Shown: positions 1 to 9,639 of the stretch, one piece after another
Layout of the letters: every line of letters starts with the position of its first letter
Position numbering within the stretch: position 1 is the stretch's first letter
Origin: Yponomeuta sedellus
Lineage: Eukaryota; Arthropoda; Insecta; Lepidoptera; Yponomeutidae
DNA: 64,000 nucleotides
Assembly (NCBI GenBank): GCA_934045075.1
Contig: OW203722.1
Span: 961,001-1,025,000 of the forward strand
Direction: 5' to 3'
Position numbers and translations under genes: made by a program
The notes under the pieces: generated by a model
What the model was told of the DNA's origin: nothing
Database searches by the model: none
Seen by the model: the letters and a program-made list of their open reading frames with translations, nothing else

Positions 1-217
1 TTAAGGGGATGTTCCACTCTAGGCGACTTCCGGAAATGTAAATAACTATTTGGTGAATACAAAAAGAGAATTTATTTATTTTTACAGCAGACATACTCAC
101 AACAGCATATATAACGAAGTGGCTAAGTGAGTGAATGAATGCGGGACAAAACTTGGACACATCTTGGAAATTAAGAAAGTTGAGTGCACGAAATTTAATT
201 ATTTTTCTTATATTTTT

Positions 218-400
218 TTAAGGACAATTTTAAAAACCTATTCAAAATTAAACCGATTTAAAGTGAAGAGATTTGAAATTTCTCTGATGCCGGTAGTTGC
301 CCATTAGCTCAGTTGGAAGAGCGCTATCACGGATAGCCTGAGGTTGCGGGTTCGAGTCCCGGCATGGGTGGAATTTTTAGCCTTTAAATAGGTTTTTTTT
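218..400 (+). mobile_element. tRNA-like foldback SINE (family A), diverged copy
   Basis: A tRNA-like core at about 299-369 shows the A-box region (GCTCAGTTGG), an anticodon-stem-like segment and a B-box (GGTTCGAGTCC), with acceptor-like ends GCCCAT and ATGGGT. The 5' module (AAGGACAATTTTAAAAACC) and the 3' end (TTTTTAGCC...AAATAGG) match other copies in this window. The core looks transcribable but is embedded in the repeat, so it is a SINE and not a tRNA gene. Confidence 0.85.
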
Positions 401-420
401 CTTAGTCTAAGAGCTTATTG

Positions 421-884
421 GGCCGTGTTTAGACAGGTCTCAAAAGGTTTTATAAAGTAAAATCTTGATTTTAATTGCAATATAAAATCTCCTTACCCTA
501 AAGTCGCGTATAAAAGTCCGTTTAGTGTGGATAAGTCCATAATCAGAGCACAGATTGGACTGTGAAATAAAATCTGTTGAAATGTCAGAGCAACTTATTT
601 TCTGAATTTGTTTCCTGCAATCGAACATCGATTCGCACTTCGATACTATGCTTAATAAAAACCGGCTACATGTCAATAAAGAATATGTATCTTTTTTGTA
701 ATTTATTTTCGTGTCGTTACAACAATAACATTTGTGGATAGGTTTTTTGACATATCCACAGGTAATCAATAAATTCGTAAAAATATTTATGCCACACCTG
801 GCAATAAAGTGGCTTTTTCCGCACGCTGCGCGTACGGAATAAGCCGCTTTCTGGCCAAGTGTGGACATAAAAAGATGTACACAA
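421..884. repeat. Possible non-autonomous repeat containing a 73-bp palindrome
   Basis: An AT-rich stretch with an open frame of 142 codons on the minus strand that has no recognised domain and is unlikely to be a gene. It ends in the palindrome at 792-864. I recall similar translated fragments from moth genomes but cannot confirm it. Boundaries are uncertain. Confidence 0.35.
792..864. repeat. Imperfect palindrome (hairpin)
   Basis: The left arm starts CCACACCTGGCAATAAAGTG and the right arm ends CTGGCCAAGTGTGG. The centre is CGCACGCTGCGCGTACGG. The arms differ at a few positions. It is probably the folded end of a small transposable element. Confidence 0.7.
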
Positions 885-1012
885 CACGGGAGGTAATAAA
901 GAAAGCTCTCGATCGCATATTTACGTCCCTTGCTTGCAGCTCGGGCCGCAAACTTCTGCGATCTCGGCCTTTCTTTGTATTACCACACTAGTTGTGTAAT
1001 GTACTATTATAA

Positions 1013-1529
1013 CATATTTGCTCGTAAAGTGGTTGTAATTACACCAATTTCAATATCATAATGTATCTCATTACGTACTTGTGCGATAGTGTAATGTAAA
1101 AGGCACGTGTTTTTTTTTAATAAAGTTTTAAGATACTCCGTCTAAAAATAAACGATACTTTTAAAAATCTTAGCAAAGAGGTTTTATGTCAAGAAAGTGG
1201 TCAATATTTTATGAATAAAATTAACTTTGGGAAATAAAATATAACAAATAAACATTTAATTCTTTAATTTAATTAATTTTGACAATAAATTACAACAATT
1301 TATCTGTAACAAAAACACAAAAGTATTAATTTACTTTATTAGTAATACTGGCTGTTTTTGTACCTATGCCTCAAAAAAAAAAAATTTTATGCGCGCGCAT
1401 CGCTTATTTGTGGACAAGTAAAAATAAATCCGCGCGCTTTTTCATTTCGATGTATTGTTTTTATTTGAAAATGTCGTCAAGTAGTGATGATAACAAAGTC
1501 AGAGTTTTATTAATTTCCTCGTAAATATG
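1013..1529 (+). mobile_element. Small inverted-repeat DNA element flanked by TTATAA, copy 1
   Basis: The ends are inverted (CATATTTGCTCG at the left, CGTAAATATG at the right), and each is flanked by TTATAA (1007-1012 and 1530-1535). A second copy lies in opposite orientation at 28914-29411, also flanked by TTATAA, so the boundaries are supported by two independent insertions. There is no transposase frame. The interior includes a GC-rich GCGCGCGCAT stretch. Confidence 0.8.
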
Positions 1530-1570
1530 TTATAAAACGTTCTTAGACAATTTCATTTCATACGTGCGTT

Positions 1571-1650
1571 TTGAAAATTACAGCCTCTGCTTCCTTATAG
1601 CCCTCGCCGATGGCTCGGGCTCGTAATATCGCCTCGGCTGTAATTTTCAA
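1571..1650. repeat. Hairpin with 15-bp perfect arms
   Basis: TTGAAAATTACAGCC (1571-1585) is the exact reverse complement of 1636-1650. The loop is GC-rich (CCCTCGCCGATGGCTCGGGC). It probably belongs to a further small inverted-repeat element next to the TTATAA element. Confidence 0.65.
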
Positions 1651-1689
1651 CTTACCGCACTTATATCATAATGTACTATTAGCAGCGGA

Positions 1690-2278
1690 TTAGCGAGAAC
1701 TTTTCAAAAACCATATAGTTGTAACTTAATTACACGCCGTTTTACTTAATGACCGTTCTAAGGGTGTTTTTTTTTAAACCGTTAGTCTTCCCACATTTTT
1801 TAAAGAATTTTAAATGTAAACATAACGTTGCATCAGAGATAAAGTGGGATTGAAAGAACAATCAGTTGTTAGGAATATCATGCATAGTGCAGGTCAATTA
1901 ATGTCTTTTGAACATACAATGATGCGCCTAGAGTAATTCTGAACAAGTAATAAGACTGAGGTTCTAAGTTCACGTAATTGACTTATACAATCAGTGCAAA
2001 TAATGAAATTCCATTAGAGCTGTCATTATTTAAACATGAAATAGAGGTGTAATATTAAGGACTCGAGATTCCCATAGTTCCTCCTTCAGCTAATTCGCCA
2101 TATTACGGCTATTACAGGACCTGGCCCTTCCCACTGCCCCCCCCCCCTTCCCTCCTACATCATTTAGCTAATCAACGTTACCTAATATTAATCAATGAAT
2201 CAAATCAATTTATTTCAACGAAAAGAATTTACATTCTGTTTGCTGAATTTACATTCTGTACAATGTAAAATGTAATAA
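1690..2278. other. No recognised gene; AT-rich with a C run
   Basis: No coding frame or assigned repeat is seen. A run of 12 or more C lies near 2137-2148. The last 90 bp repeat an ATTTACATTCTGT motif and resemble 20936-21003, so part of this stretch is probably an old retroposon end. Confidence 0.4.
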
Positions 2279-2327
2279 TTTCTTAAGATCTAATAGCAAT
2301 AAACAATTGCTATTAGATCTTAAGAAA
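2279..2327. repeat. Perfect hairpin, 22-bp arms
   Basis: The arms 2279-2300 and 2306-2327 are exact reverse complements around the 5-nt loop AAACA. It does not match any of the inverted-repeat families listed elsewhere in the window. Confidence 0.85.
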
Positions 2328-2433
2328 CAAATATCATTTTATCCGTTAAATGTATCTGGATCTGTATGCAATAAGGCCGCTGTACTTCGTACATTTGTAA
2401 ATGTATTGTATTTGTTATTTTTTTTGGGTGTAC

Positions 2434-2671
2434 TATATCAACCCTTGTATGTCCCCACTACTAGGGCACGGGTCTCTTCCTGCATCGCAGGAAGATAACA
2501 CCATACTCACTCATAAGGTCATACAATCCTCCTCCGGGCCTTACTGTTAGAAGTTATCAATCCGCCCATAAAACCTCTGACATAGCTTAACGACTACCAT
2601 TACATAATGATGTGCTTTGCGAAGCACGGAACTGCTCGGAAAAATGCCACGAGCGGTAGTCACGGGACGGT
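2434..2671 (-). mobile_element. 5S-like SINE, 5'-truncated copy
   Basis: The reverse complement of the 3' two thirds of the family: terminal ATATCAACC, the CTTCCTGC..GCAGGAAG hairpin (intact here), then the conserved tail as far as GGTAGTCACGGGACGG. A part of the middle is missing or altered (about 2498-2540). The 5S-like head is absent. Confidence 0.85.
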
Positions 2672-3065
2672 CTACTATAAAGAATATTTTTATCATTTCT
2701 TATCTTATCTTATGTTAGGCCCACAAAGACACCTAAGTAAGTTATGCAGTCTCGCGCGTAATTCACTAAAATATCTCAAAGAGTCTCCGCTGAATAATGA
2801 AACAGCACAGCGCTTTAGCTCTAATGAAAAGGGTATTAGAAAGATAAAAGGCCTGAGCAGCTAGGACGGAGAGCAAAGGGCTGGAAAAAAAGGTTTTCGT
2901 GCAGTTGAGAGCTTCCCCTTTACCGGATCACGACACACGAGCTATTTAGCAGCAGCCGAATGAAGTGCGAGTACCAATTTAATTTACAGGTAACTACGTC
3001 ACAGCCTTCACAGATGTAACTTCATCTTTTTAAAACAATTATTGATCTGTAAATCCCAAAGCCCC
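2672..3065. other. No recognised feature
   Basis: No gene or assignable repeat is seen. The open frames here are short and lack any domain. Confidence 0.4.
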
Positions 3066-3246
3066 TGTTTCACAATGTTCAAATAAAGTTCCAGATAAGC
3101 TATCCGCAACCAGGGCTGCCGTTTGTTCTAAATTTAAATATTTTTTCCTATATTGCGCGTTCGTTAATGACTTCAAATTTAGAACAAACGGCAGCCCTGG
3201 TTGCAGGTAGCTTATCCGGAACTTTATCTGCAGATTGTGACACAGA
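3066..3246. mobile_element. Foldback (hairpin) MITE
   Basis: Two arms of about 70 bp, 3066-3136 and 3175-3246, are inverted repeats of each other. The inner 50 bp are nearly perfect (GCCGTTTGTTCTAAATTT in both). The loop is about 38 nt. The outer ends read TGTTTCACAATG and its complement. There is no coding capacity. The open frames on both strands are mirror images of the arms. Confidence 0.8.
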
Positions 3247-3704
3247 CATAGTGTTACTTTCTTGTAATTATTTTCTGTACCAAAATTTGTACGCCTTATG
3301 GGCAAAACATGGAGATACTTCCCTATTTCTGTTGAATGTAACATCTCAACTCTGTTTTGAAGGAAAACATCGTGAGAAAATCCTAGTGTCTAAAGTGTTA
3401 ACATACCTCGGCGCTTGTTGCGTACTGTAACGATACTTCCTTAAAATAGCTGGCCGGCGCAGCCGCCCAGTCCAATTTGAATTATTTTAAAGGAAATCGT
3501 TACGTTTTGTTTAGGTGTCAGTCGTGTTGAGACCCGCAGCTAGGCTAGGGTTTCGATGAAAAAAGATAATAAAAGGAAAGTATTGTTGCTTGATTCAGTG
3601 TTTCAATAAGTAGATCGCTACAGTACAATGGCCCAACTATGAGGCTAAGTACGGAAATCTCAGGTCAAACTTTTAATAACCAGTCGCGACTTTGCACTAC
3701 ATTT

Positions 3705-3750
3705 TTTTATGTAGCGTATGAGCGCCAGACTGCAGGGCACAAGCCTTCTC

Positions 3751-3785
<35 letters not shown>

Positions 3786-3895
3786 GGGTTCAATGACCAC
3801 GCCTGCCCACCGAGAACTGGCAATTTCAAGGGTTGAGGTATTTGAACACCTCAGACTCGCAGGTTTCCTCACGATGTTTACCTTTAATGTACCCA
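3705..3895 (-). mobile_element. SINE C, partial, with (GA)n tract
   Basis: Read on the plus strand: CTGCAGGGCACAAGCC, a GA microsatellite (3754-3782), a GGGTTCAATGACCACGCCTGCCC-like region, then GGTTTCCTCACGATGTTT. The same order recurs at 12327, 33672, 47030, 52500 and 63388. The tRNA-like head, seen at 63590-63628, is missing here. Confidence 0.7.
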
Positions 3896-4411
3896 CTATT
3901 GATACTATTTTATATTTTGTTGTGATGTACATAATTTTCTATTCTGTCTATTTTAATATTTTTTTTTTTTACTTTTACGATATAATTGAATCAATAAAAA
4001 AAAATGTAACATAATAATTTAAGAATTTTATAATTTAATTTCAATAATATACAATTGTAATTTAATAAGTTGATATTGACTCTTAAATACCAACAGGCAA
4101 AAACAAGTGCAACACTAACTGCAAACAATTTTGCATGCCAGATTGTAATTTACTTACCTATATAAAATGTACCGTGTATGCTTGCAAATAAATAAATAAT
4201 AATAAACTACAGATACTGGTATCTTCCAGTACATTGATTGTCAAATTCTGACATTTCATCGCCACAAAACACGTAATTGAAGGCTAAGATTAAACCATAA
4301 TTTAGAAAGACAGAAATACATTTATAGCAACAATGCATCACAGAAACCAAATAAACAGATAAATTGACATATACGTGCACAACAGAAATAACATTGAACA
4401 TAACATTATTT
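3896..4411. other. AT-rich sequence, nothing assigned
   Basis: Low-complexity A/T-rich DNA. No gene or clear repeat boundary. Confidence 0.4.
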
Positions 4412-4635
4412 TACAGCTTTGAGAATATACCTACCTCGGCTACTATCGGATAGAATCGGATATATTCGTGTAGTAGAAATATTGGAACTAATATGACACT
4501 CAATTTCGAAATCAGAACTAATATGACACTTACTCGTAATTTTGAAATCAAAACTCTATAATCAGGACGAAAACCGGCGAAAATTGACGAAAACCGAAGC
4601 CTACTCTAGAGCCCGAGCTATATTCTAAAAGCTAA
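4412..4635. mobile_element. TA-flanked MITE (TIR ends CAGTCTG), short copy
   Basis: The left portion reads ATACC..CTCGGCTACTATCGG and the right end TATTCTAAAAGCTAACAGACT. Related copies lie at 6866-7079 and 49808-50235. The terminal inverted repeat (about 28 bp, CAGTCTGTTAGCTTTTAGAA) and apparent TA target suggest a Tc1/mariner-like non-autonomous element. It abuts a SINE at 4640. Confidence 0.7.
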
Positions 4636-4639
4636 CAGA

Positions 4640-4835
4640 CTACACAGGCACATACATTGCTTCTGGCCCCACACTAGGATAACCTGTGTCGTGGGAACCA
4701 GAAACAACGGCATCACAAACATTTAAACATCCAAGACCTGGGGTTTTTTTTCCCCAGCCGGGGTTTGAACCCGGGACCTCTTGAATGGTAGGCTGATGCG
4801 CTACCGCTACGCCACAGAGGTCGTTAAGAATGAAC
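4640..4835 (-). mobile_element. tRNA-derived SINE (family B)
   Basis: On the minus strand, a tRNA-like head (GTGGCGTAGCGGTAGCGC as A-box region, GGTTCAAACCC as B-box) is followed by a tail with GGTTCCCACGACACAGG and GGGGCCAGAAGCAATGTATG. A second copy lies at 44242-44445 on the plus strand. The head most resembles a tRNA-Gly by its D-arm and T-arm, which is inference. Confidence 0.85.
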
Positions 4836-5106
4836 AAAAATTAACGAAACAAAAAAATACACATTTAGTCTGTGGTGTGTCAAAATTGCGATAAAAGGCA
4901 GCTGACTCAGCGCTGAGCTGCGGGAGTGATCCCTCAACGCTGATTTTGAGTCAGTGCCCGAGGTAACATAGACTCAAAATCGGAACTAATATGACACTCA
5001 ATTAGACATAATTTGGCTCTCTAAAATTGTACAATTTAGAAATAATCGAAACACATTCTTTTTTCATAATTTTTCTGGTTTGCTTTATAGATAATTTAAG
5101 TATAAT
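4836..5106. other. Unassigned, with a fragment of the CAGTCTG MITE
   Basis: CGGAACTAATATGACAC near 4982 is an internal piece of the MITE at 4412-4635. Nothing else is recognised. Confidence 0.4.
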
Positions 5107-5165
5107 AAATATAATATAAATATTCATGGACATGTTACACAGATCTCGTTAGCCCTGTACTAAAA
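5107..5165 (-). mobile_element. SINE D tail fragment
   Basis: The segment TATTCATGGACATGTTACAC followed by AGATCTCGTTAGCCC is the reverse complement of the 3' end of the SINE at 61042-61278. No tRNA-like head is present. Confidence 0.7.
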
Positions 5166-5740
5166 ACATTTATATTCTGTAGCTGCGGGCAAAACTTTAT
5201 AGGTAAAGTCTGCTGTATTACTACTTACACGTCTTGGCCAAGTTCAAAGAGCAACTCGAAGGCAATCATATCCAGTGATGATGTCCGGGCGATATCCAGG
5301 CGGGCATCCATCATCGGACAAAGGGTATGAAATGAGGGCTGTGGTGGGGGCGGAGTCCGCGGGTGCGGTACTGAAACGTGGCAATGGCTGACAGAAGAAT
5401 CGCCTAGGCGCACGCAGTTGACGCTTAGGAATTCCCCTAAGACAGCAATACCCATACTAACGTAGTTTGGTTTTCATTTACAAACGACATGTCGGATCGC
5501 AATGAAACTTACCAATACGCTTAGAGCCCAATACCAATCTGGGTTTTGATCGTGCTTAGAATTACTGAAAATAAAAGAATAAAAAAAAGTAAAGCACCAT
5601 AAGACTTTTATAGCGAGCAAGTGACCTATTTTAGCTACAAAGATGCTACGATGCAAGAGGCTACCTCAGTAAAAATATTACAGTGATTTACAGTCACTCA
5701 CCTTTTTATTCGGATTGACGTCTTTTTCACTCGTACCGCC
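5166..5740. other. No recognised feature
   Basis: Mixed composition. Short open frames (76 and 60 codons) have no recognised domain. Nothing supported. Confidence 0.35.
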
Positions 5741-5988
5741 TTCATATTCATATTCATATTCATATTCATATTCATATTCATATTCATATTCATATTCATA
5801 TTCATATTCATATTCATATTCATATTCATATTCATATTCATATTCATATTCATATTCATATTCATATTCATATTCATATTCATATTCATATTCATATTCA
5901 TATTCATATTCATATTCATATTCATATTCATATTCATATTCATATTCATATTCATATTCATATTCATATTCATATTCATATTCATATT
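5741..5988. repeat. (CATATT)n hexanucleotide microsatellite, about 41 units
   Basis: An uninterrupted 248-bp run of CATATT with no visible substitutions, followed by AGAATAGAATAG. It gives false frames of alternating Ser-Tyr (plus) and Met-Asn (minus) in all codons because the period is 6. It is non-coding. Confidence 0.98.
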
Positions 5989-6108
5989 AGAATAGAATAG
6001 ACATATTCATACTATCTACTATGAACTATTAGCTACTAAGATGAAATCGCAAAAACCTGGCGTCAACAGAAGGAGCTCCTGTCATTCTATAAACATGTAA
6101 GGTACTTA

Positions 6109-6255
6109 TACTATTTTTATTTTTAATGCGCTAACCCGTGCTAAGGACAAATTTGAAAACCTCAATTGGTAGAGCGCTGGCACGGATAGCCAGAGGTTGC
6201 GGGTTCGAATCCCGGCATGGGTGAAATTTTTAGCCTCTAAATAGGTTTTTAAATA
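6109..6255 (+). mobile_element. tRNA-like foldback SINE (family A), internally deleted
   Basis: Flanked by an 11-bp target-site duplication, TAAGGTACTTA (6098-6108 and 6256-6266). The 5' module ACTATTTTTA...CCCGTGCTAAGGAC is joined directly to the middle of the tRNA-like region (CAATTGGTAGAGCGC), so the inverted arm and the start of the tRNA core are missing. The 3' end is complete (AGCCTCTAAATAGG). Confidence 0.92.
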
Positions 6256-6266
6256 TAAGGTACTTA

Positions 6267-6865
6267 CTTGCCAAGCACAAAACAGAGTTATTTCTTGTGC
6301 CATTCATTTGCTGAGCTTCTGTTAGCACCTGTTCTGTGCAAAACTGAACTTTGTTAGTAAATTCCACGGCGGGACTTGTTTGCTTTGCAGTTCAGGCTTC
6401 GGGCCCACTTAAGGCATACTTACAGGATTGTTTGGTAGTTATCCTACTTGAACTCAACCCTCAGAGGCAAAGCTCACTTCTGGGTAAAATTATTTCACGC
6501 AACAAAAGTAACAATACAAGTGGGGGAGGAATTCACCCGTTGACTGTGTTACGTACACTTAGTTTAATAGTACAGTCTGCTGCAAATCAATCTTTACAAT
6601 TTAGCTGCAAAGTCGCCGGCAGGCAGCGTAACTGAGGCGAGTGTATGCTTGGAAGTGATGATGTTCTGCCGACCTTTACCTGACTATACATCGACATTAC
6701 AGAGCTACCTTTGAAATGTGCTACAAAGTTTTGTATTTATAAAGCACTTTTTTCCAAGGATTTGTTGTTTGTTTAAAGTCAATTCTTCCATTTTATTTGC
6801 TGAATTGGCTTCCAATCTATTTGCTGAATTGGCAATTGGTTGAATAAGCTTGGGTTTAGTCGGTT
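6267..6865. other. No recognised feature
   Basis: A 94-codon open frame at 6351-6635 has no recognised domain. TTTGCTGAATTGGC is repeated near 6800. Nothing else is supported. Confidence 0.35.
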
Positions 6866-7079
6866 AGTTTTTAGAATATACCTCGGCTACTATCGGATAG
6901 AATCGGATATATTCGTGTTATAGAAATATCGGAACTAATATGACACAAAACTTTACATAACTTTTCAAAATAGTGAAGAAAAGTATTATACAGAGCAGTA
7001 GTATTATTTTCGTGTGCTTTCGGCGAAAACTGAATCCTACTCTAGAGCCCAAGGTATGTTCTAAAAGCTAACAGACTGT
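6866..7079. mobile_element. TA-flanked MITE (TIR ends CAGTCTG), copy 2
   Basis: Begins near GTCGGTTAGTTTTTAGAATA and ends CTAACAGACTG followed by TA. The interior (CTCGGCTACTATCGGATAGA, GCTTTCGGCGAAAAC, CCTACTCTAGAGCCC) matches the copies at 4412 and 49808. No transposase frame. Confidence 0.8.
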
Positions 7080-7261
7080 AAATCATTGTCCTTCATTGTA
7101 AAACAACATTCTATTTATTTAAGCATTTTTTTAAAACGATACTTCGAGGTATCAAAAAAAAAACCTATAAGTGTATTATTGTTATGATTTTTTTAAGTTA
7201 CCAATTATTTTTTTAATATTGTGGGATAGCTACTGTTGTTGGTAAGTTATTTAAATGTGTT

Positions 7262-7618
7262 CGTTTATCTATATAAATAAAATTCACAGTCCTGACTGAC
7301 TGACTGACTGACTTACTCATAAATGTCCAGCCCAAGCCGTTGAACCTAGGAAGCGAAATTTTGCACAGATGGTCTATATTATAATGTTGGCAAGGAACAA
7401 GACAGGATTTTTTGAAATTCAACCCCTCAGGAGGTGAAAAGGGTTGCCAACATTTGATGGGAGGTACAAAAAATGTTGTCTAATTTTCTTGAAACTTAAA
7501 ATAAATACTCTTCAACACAATTGATTGAACATGTGTTTAGCCGTTTATCTAAATTTGACCCTTAAGCTAAAAGACCAAAAGTCCACGCACATTATTAGTT
7601 TTATTTTAAGCTAGTTTT
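7262..7618 (+). mobile_element. Helitron-like non-autonomous element
   Basis: Starts near TCTATATAAATAAAATTCAC and a CTGACTGACTGACTG run, carries GAACCTAGGAAGC.AAATTTTGCA, and ends AAGCTAGTTT. The paralogue at 31285-31604 has the same order and ends GGGCAAAAGCTAGTT. A CTAG-type end and absence of terminal inverted repeats fit Helitrons. No Rep/helicase is present. Confidence 0.65.
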
Positions 7619-7676
7619 ATTTATAATATAAACAGAAAACTGGATAAAAACGAAATAAGCAGGTGAAAATAGTCAG

Positions 7677-7981
7677 AGTGCTTAGTGCGAGTTTTTTAAC
7701 TACTCGATCGCGTTAACGTAAACTCATATTTCTATGGCATCGAGGAAGCGCCACCTAGCGACAAGTATGGAGATTAAAATTGCTGAGTGCGAGTTGTAAT
7801 GGTTTAGGTTGAGAAGTGTACACGTTTACCAGCCAAAACACGAATAAACGCGAGTGCGAGTTGTACTGTGACAGCGTTTTGCCAGTTCGAACGGTTAACT
7901 TACTCATACTCACTACTCAATGCTCGATTAACGCGGTAGTAAAGTTATTCGATTGGATCTGTCAAACTCGCACTAAGCACT
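7677..7981 (+). mobile_element. 305-bp MITE with CAG target duplication, copy 1
   Basis: The terminal inverted repeats start AGTGCTTAGTGCGAGTTT and end CTCGCACTAAGCACT. Each side is flanked by CAG (7674-7676 and 7982-7984). A second copy lies inverted at 41462-41776, also with CAG on both sides. No transposase is encoded. The 3-bp duplication fits several cut-and-paste superfamilies, so I assign none. Confidence 0.88.
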
Positions 7982-7984
7982 CAG

Positions 7985-9156
7985 GTCTAGTCGAAATTTG
8001 AAGTAATAGTGCTAAAAACTAAGGAAACCTCAACAATGGGTGAAGTAACTTTAAATTTTGAAAACGACAGACAAAATGAAAGAAATATTAAAAAATAGTT
8101 TAAAGAACTTTGCAACGTGCTTGCTTACCCTGGCACGATCTTAGCTCAGTCGTTTTCCTCAAGAAAAATATAAATTCCCGTAGCAAAACGACTCAGGGAA
8201 GTCACGTAACAATGCAAACAGAAGCAGCCTTCAACCCTTCAGCTGCAGCGTGAAAGCGCCGCGGCACAGCCGGCCGTAGACGACAATACATCGCCAACCA
8301 ACGCGTATTTAACACGCCTAGATAAAAGAAACACGGCCGCTTGTTCTATTTCTCTTGTTTCAAACACCAACAGCGTTTTATTTTCTGTGGCATTCAAATA
8401 GGTAAATGTTGACCGAAACCACGCGATTCTTTTGCGCAATTTTAGAGTTTCGAATTTCAAGAACGAATTTCATAGAAAAAAGTCACTGCTCTTTCACAGA
8501 AGATGGATTTAGGAACACGCATAAAACATAACTCACTGCCAAGTGCCCTTTACTTAACCAACCGGATACAAGGCTTGTAGACCTTGTAGCACATAAAAAA
8601 GTAATTTGTTACACGTAGGTACAGCCTCAGAAAAATGTCGGACGGAGGTGAGCGAACAAGAAAATAAAACCGGAGCGGGGGCGGCTGTATATCTTTTTTA
8701 TTAGACAGCCGAATGCAATAAATGTTTAAACATCCATCCACTAAGCAGTCAGCCACAAAACAACGTGTTACTGGAACGTCGCCCAATAAATCCGCTATGA
8801 ATTATTCACTAAAGGTTACATGCAGATGCCGCTCTATTATTCAACTCTAAGGATGGGAAAATTCGTCACCGTAAAGGAAAAAGGCGAATGAATATTCATA
8901 ATTTAGTGACAGAGCCTGAGCGAACGAACGCGGTGGCCATTACTGAATCAGTATTGGAACTGAGAATCGGAACGCAGGTGAAAATAGGAGACTGAAGCTA
9001 GATAAATCAAGAGAACGTGTAGGCCGATGACATCAGAAAAGTGATTGGGAAAACGAAATGAGGTTACCTCACATTGTTGAGTTAAAAACAGTTTCGTTTA
9101 AATGATGACTTACATGACATTACTATATTGATACTAGCTGACCTCGCAGAGGTTAT
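7985..9156. other. No recognised gene
   Basis: About 1.2 kb of mixed sequence. Open frames (73 and 78 codons, minus strand) have no recognisable domain. Part may be unique host intergenic DNA. Confidence 0.35.
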
Positions 9157-9449
9157 ATGTTAAGCACACTTTGTGCAAAAAGGGCTACTTTGTGCATAAA
9201 GGATTATTTAGATGACAATGAGGTCTGGAATTAAAGCCAGTACAATGTATGAGTTCTATGTTTTATAATAATTATATAAACTATGTTAATAGTTACTAGG
9301 ACTTTTTAAAAGACTAAGATTGGAGTTTTTTTGTCCATTTTTTCTCCTAAATGACCTAGATTTTGAAATGGACACCTAGTTTGAATTGTAACGTTCATTA
9401 AGCCGCAGTTTCTGTGCTACTTTGAATAAAACCTTTTCATTTCATTTTA
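9157..9449 (+). mobile_element. 3' end of the CR1/Jockey-like LINE, truncated
   Basis: Matches the last 20 or so codons and 3' UTR of the element at 50480-51946 (TTAAGCACACTTTGTGC, GATTATTTAGATGACAATGA). The complete UTR is visible here: GGAGTTTTTTTGTCC, TGTAACGTTCATTAAGCC, then a TTCAT-repeat tail at 9436-9448. It is 5'-truncated, as expected of target-primed insertion. Confidence 0.88.
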
Positions 9450-9552
9450 TTGTTTGGCCATATTAATAAGCCACACTAATCGGTGAAGCTGTTTTGGAGG
9501 AGTTTGATAACAAACACTGTGAAAAGAGATTTACATAATTATATAATTTTTA

Positions 9553-9635
9553 TTTTTTTTTATGTAGCCTCGATTGTGTCCCACTGCTGGGCAAAGGCCT
9601 CCCCTTTTTTCTTCCATTCCTCCCTGTTCATGGCC
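9553..9635. repeat. Dispersed repeat fragment
   Basis: ATGTAGCCTCGATTGTGTCC and CACTGCTGGGCAAAGGCCTC. Shorter related pieces are at 42900-42930 and 44140-44165. Family identity is not established. Confidence 0.45.
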
Positions 9636-9639
9636 ATAT

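Noticed and set aside
299..369. Possible functional tRNA gene
   Set aside because: The cloverleaf-like segment recurs in 12 places, always with the same non-tRNA flanks and with target duplications. The anticodon arm lacks the usual T at position 33. It is a SINE head.
440..868. 142-codon minus-strand frame as a gene
   Set aside because: No domain or codon bias is seen, the end lies in a palindrome, and the composition is like the surrounding repeats.
5741..5990. Open frames of 91 and 95 codons over the CATATT array
   Set aside because: They are products of a period-6 repeat without stops (Ser-Tyr and Met-Asn), present on both strands at once.
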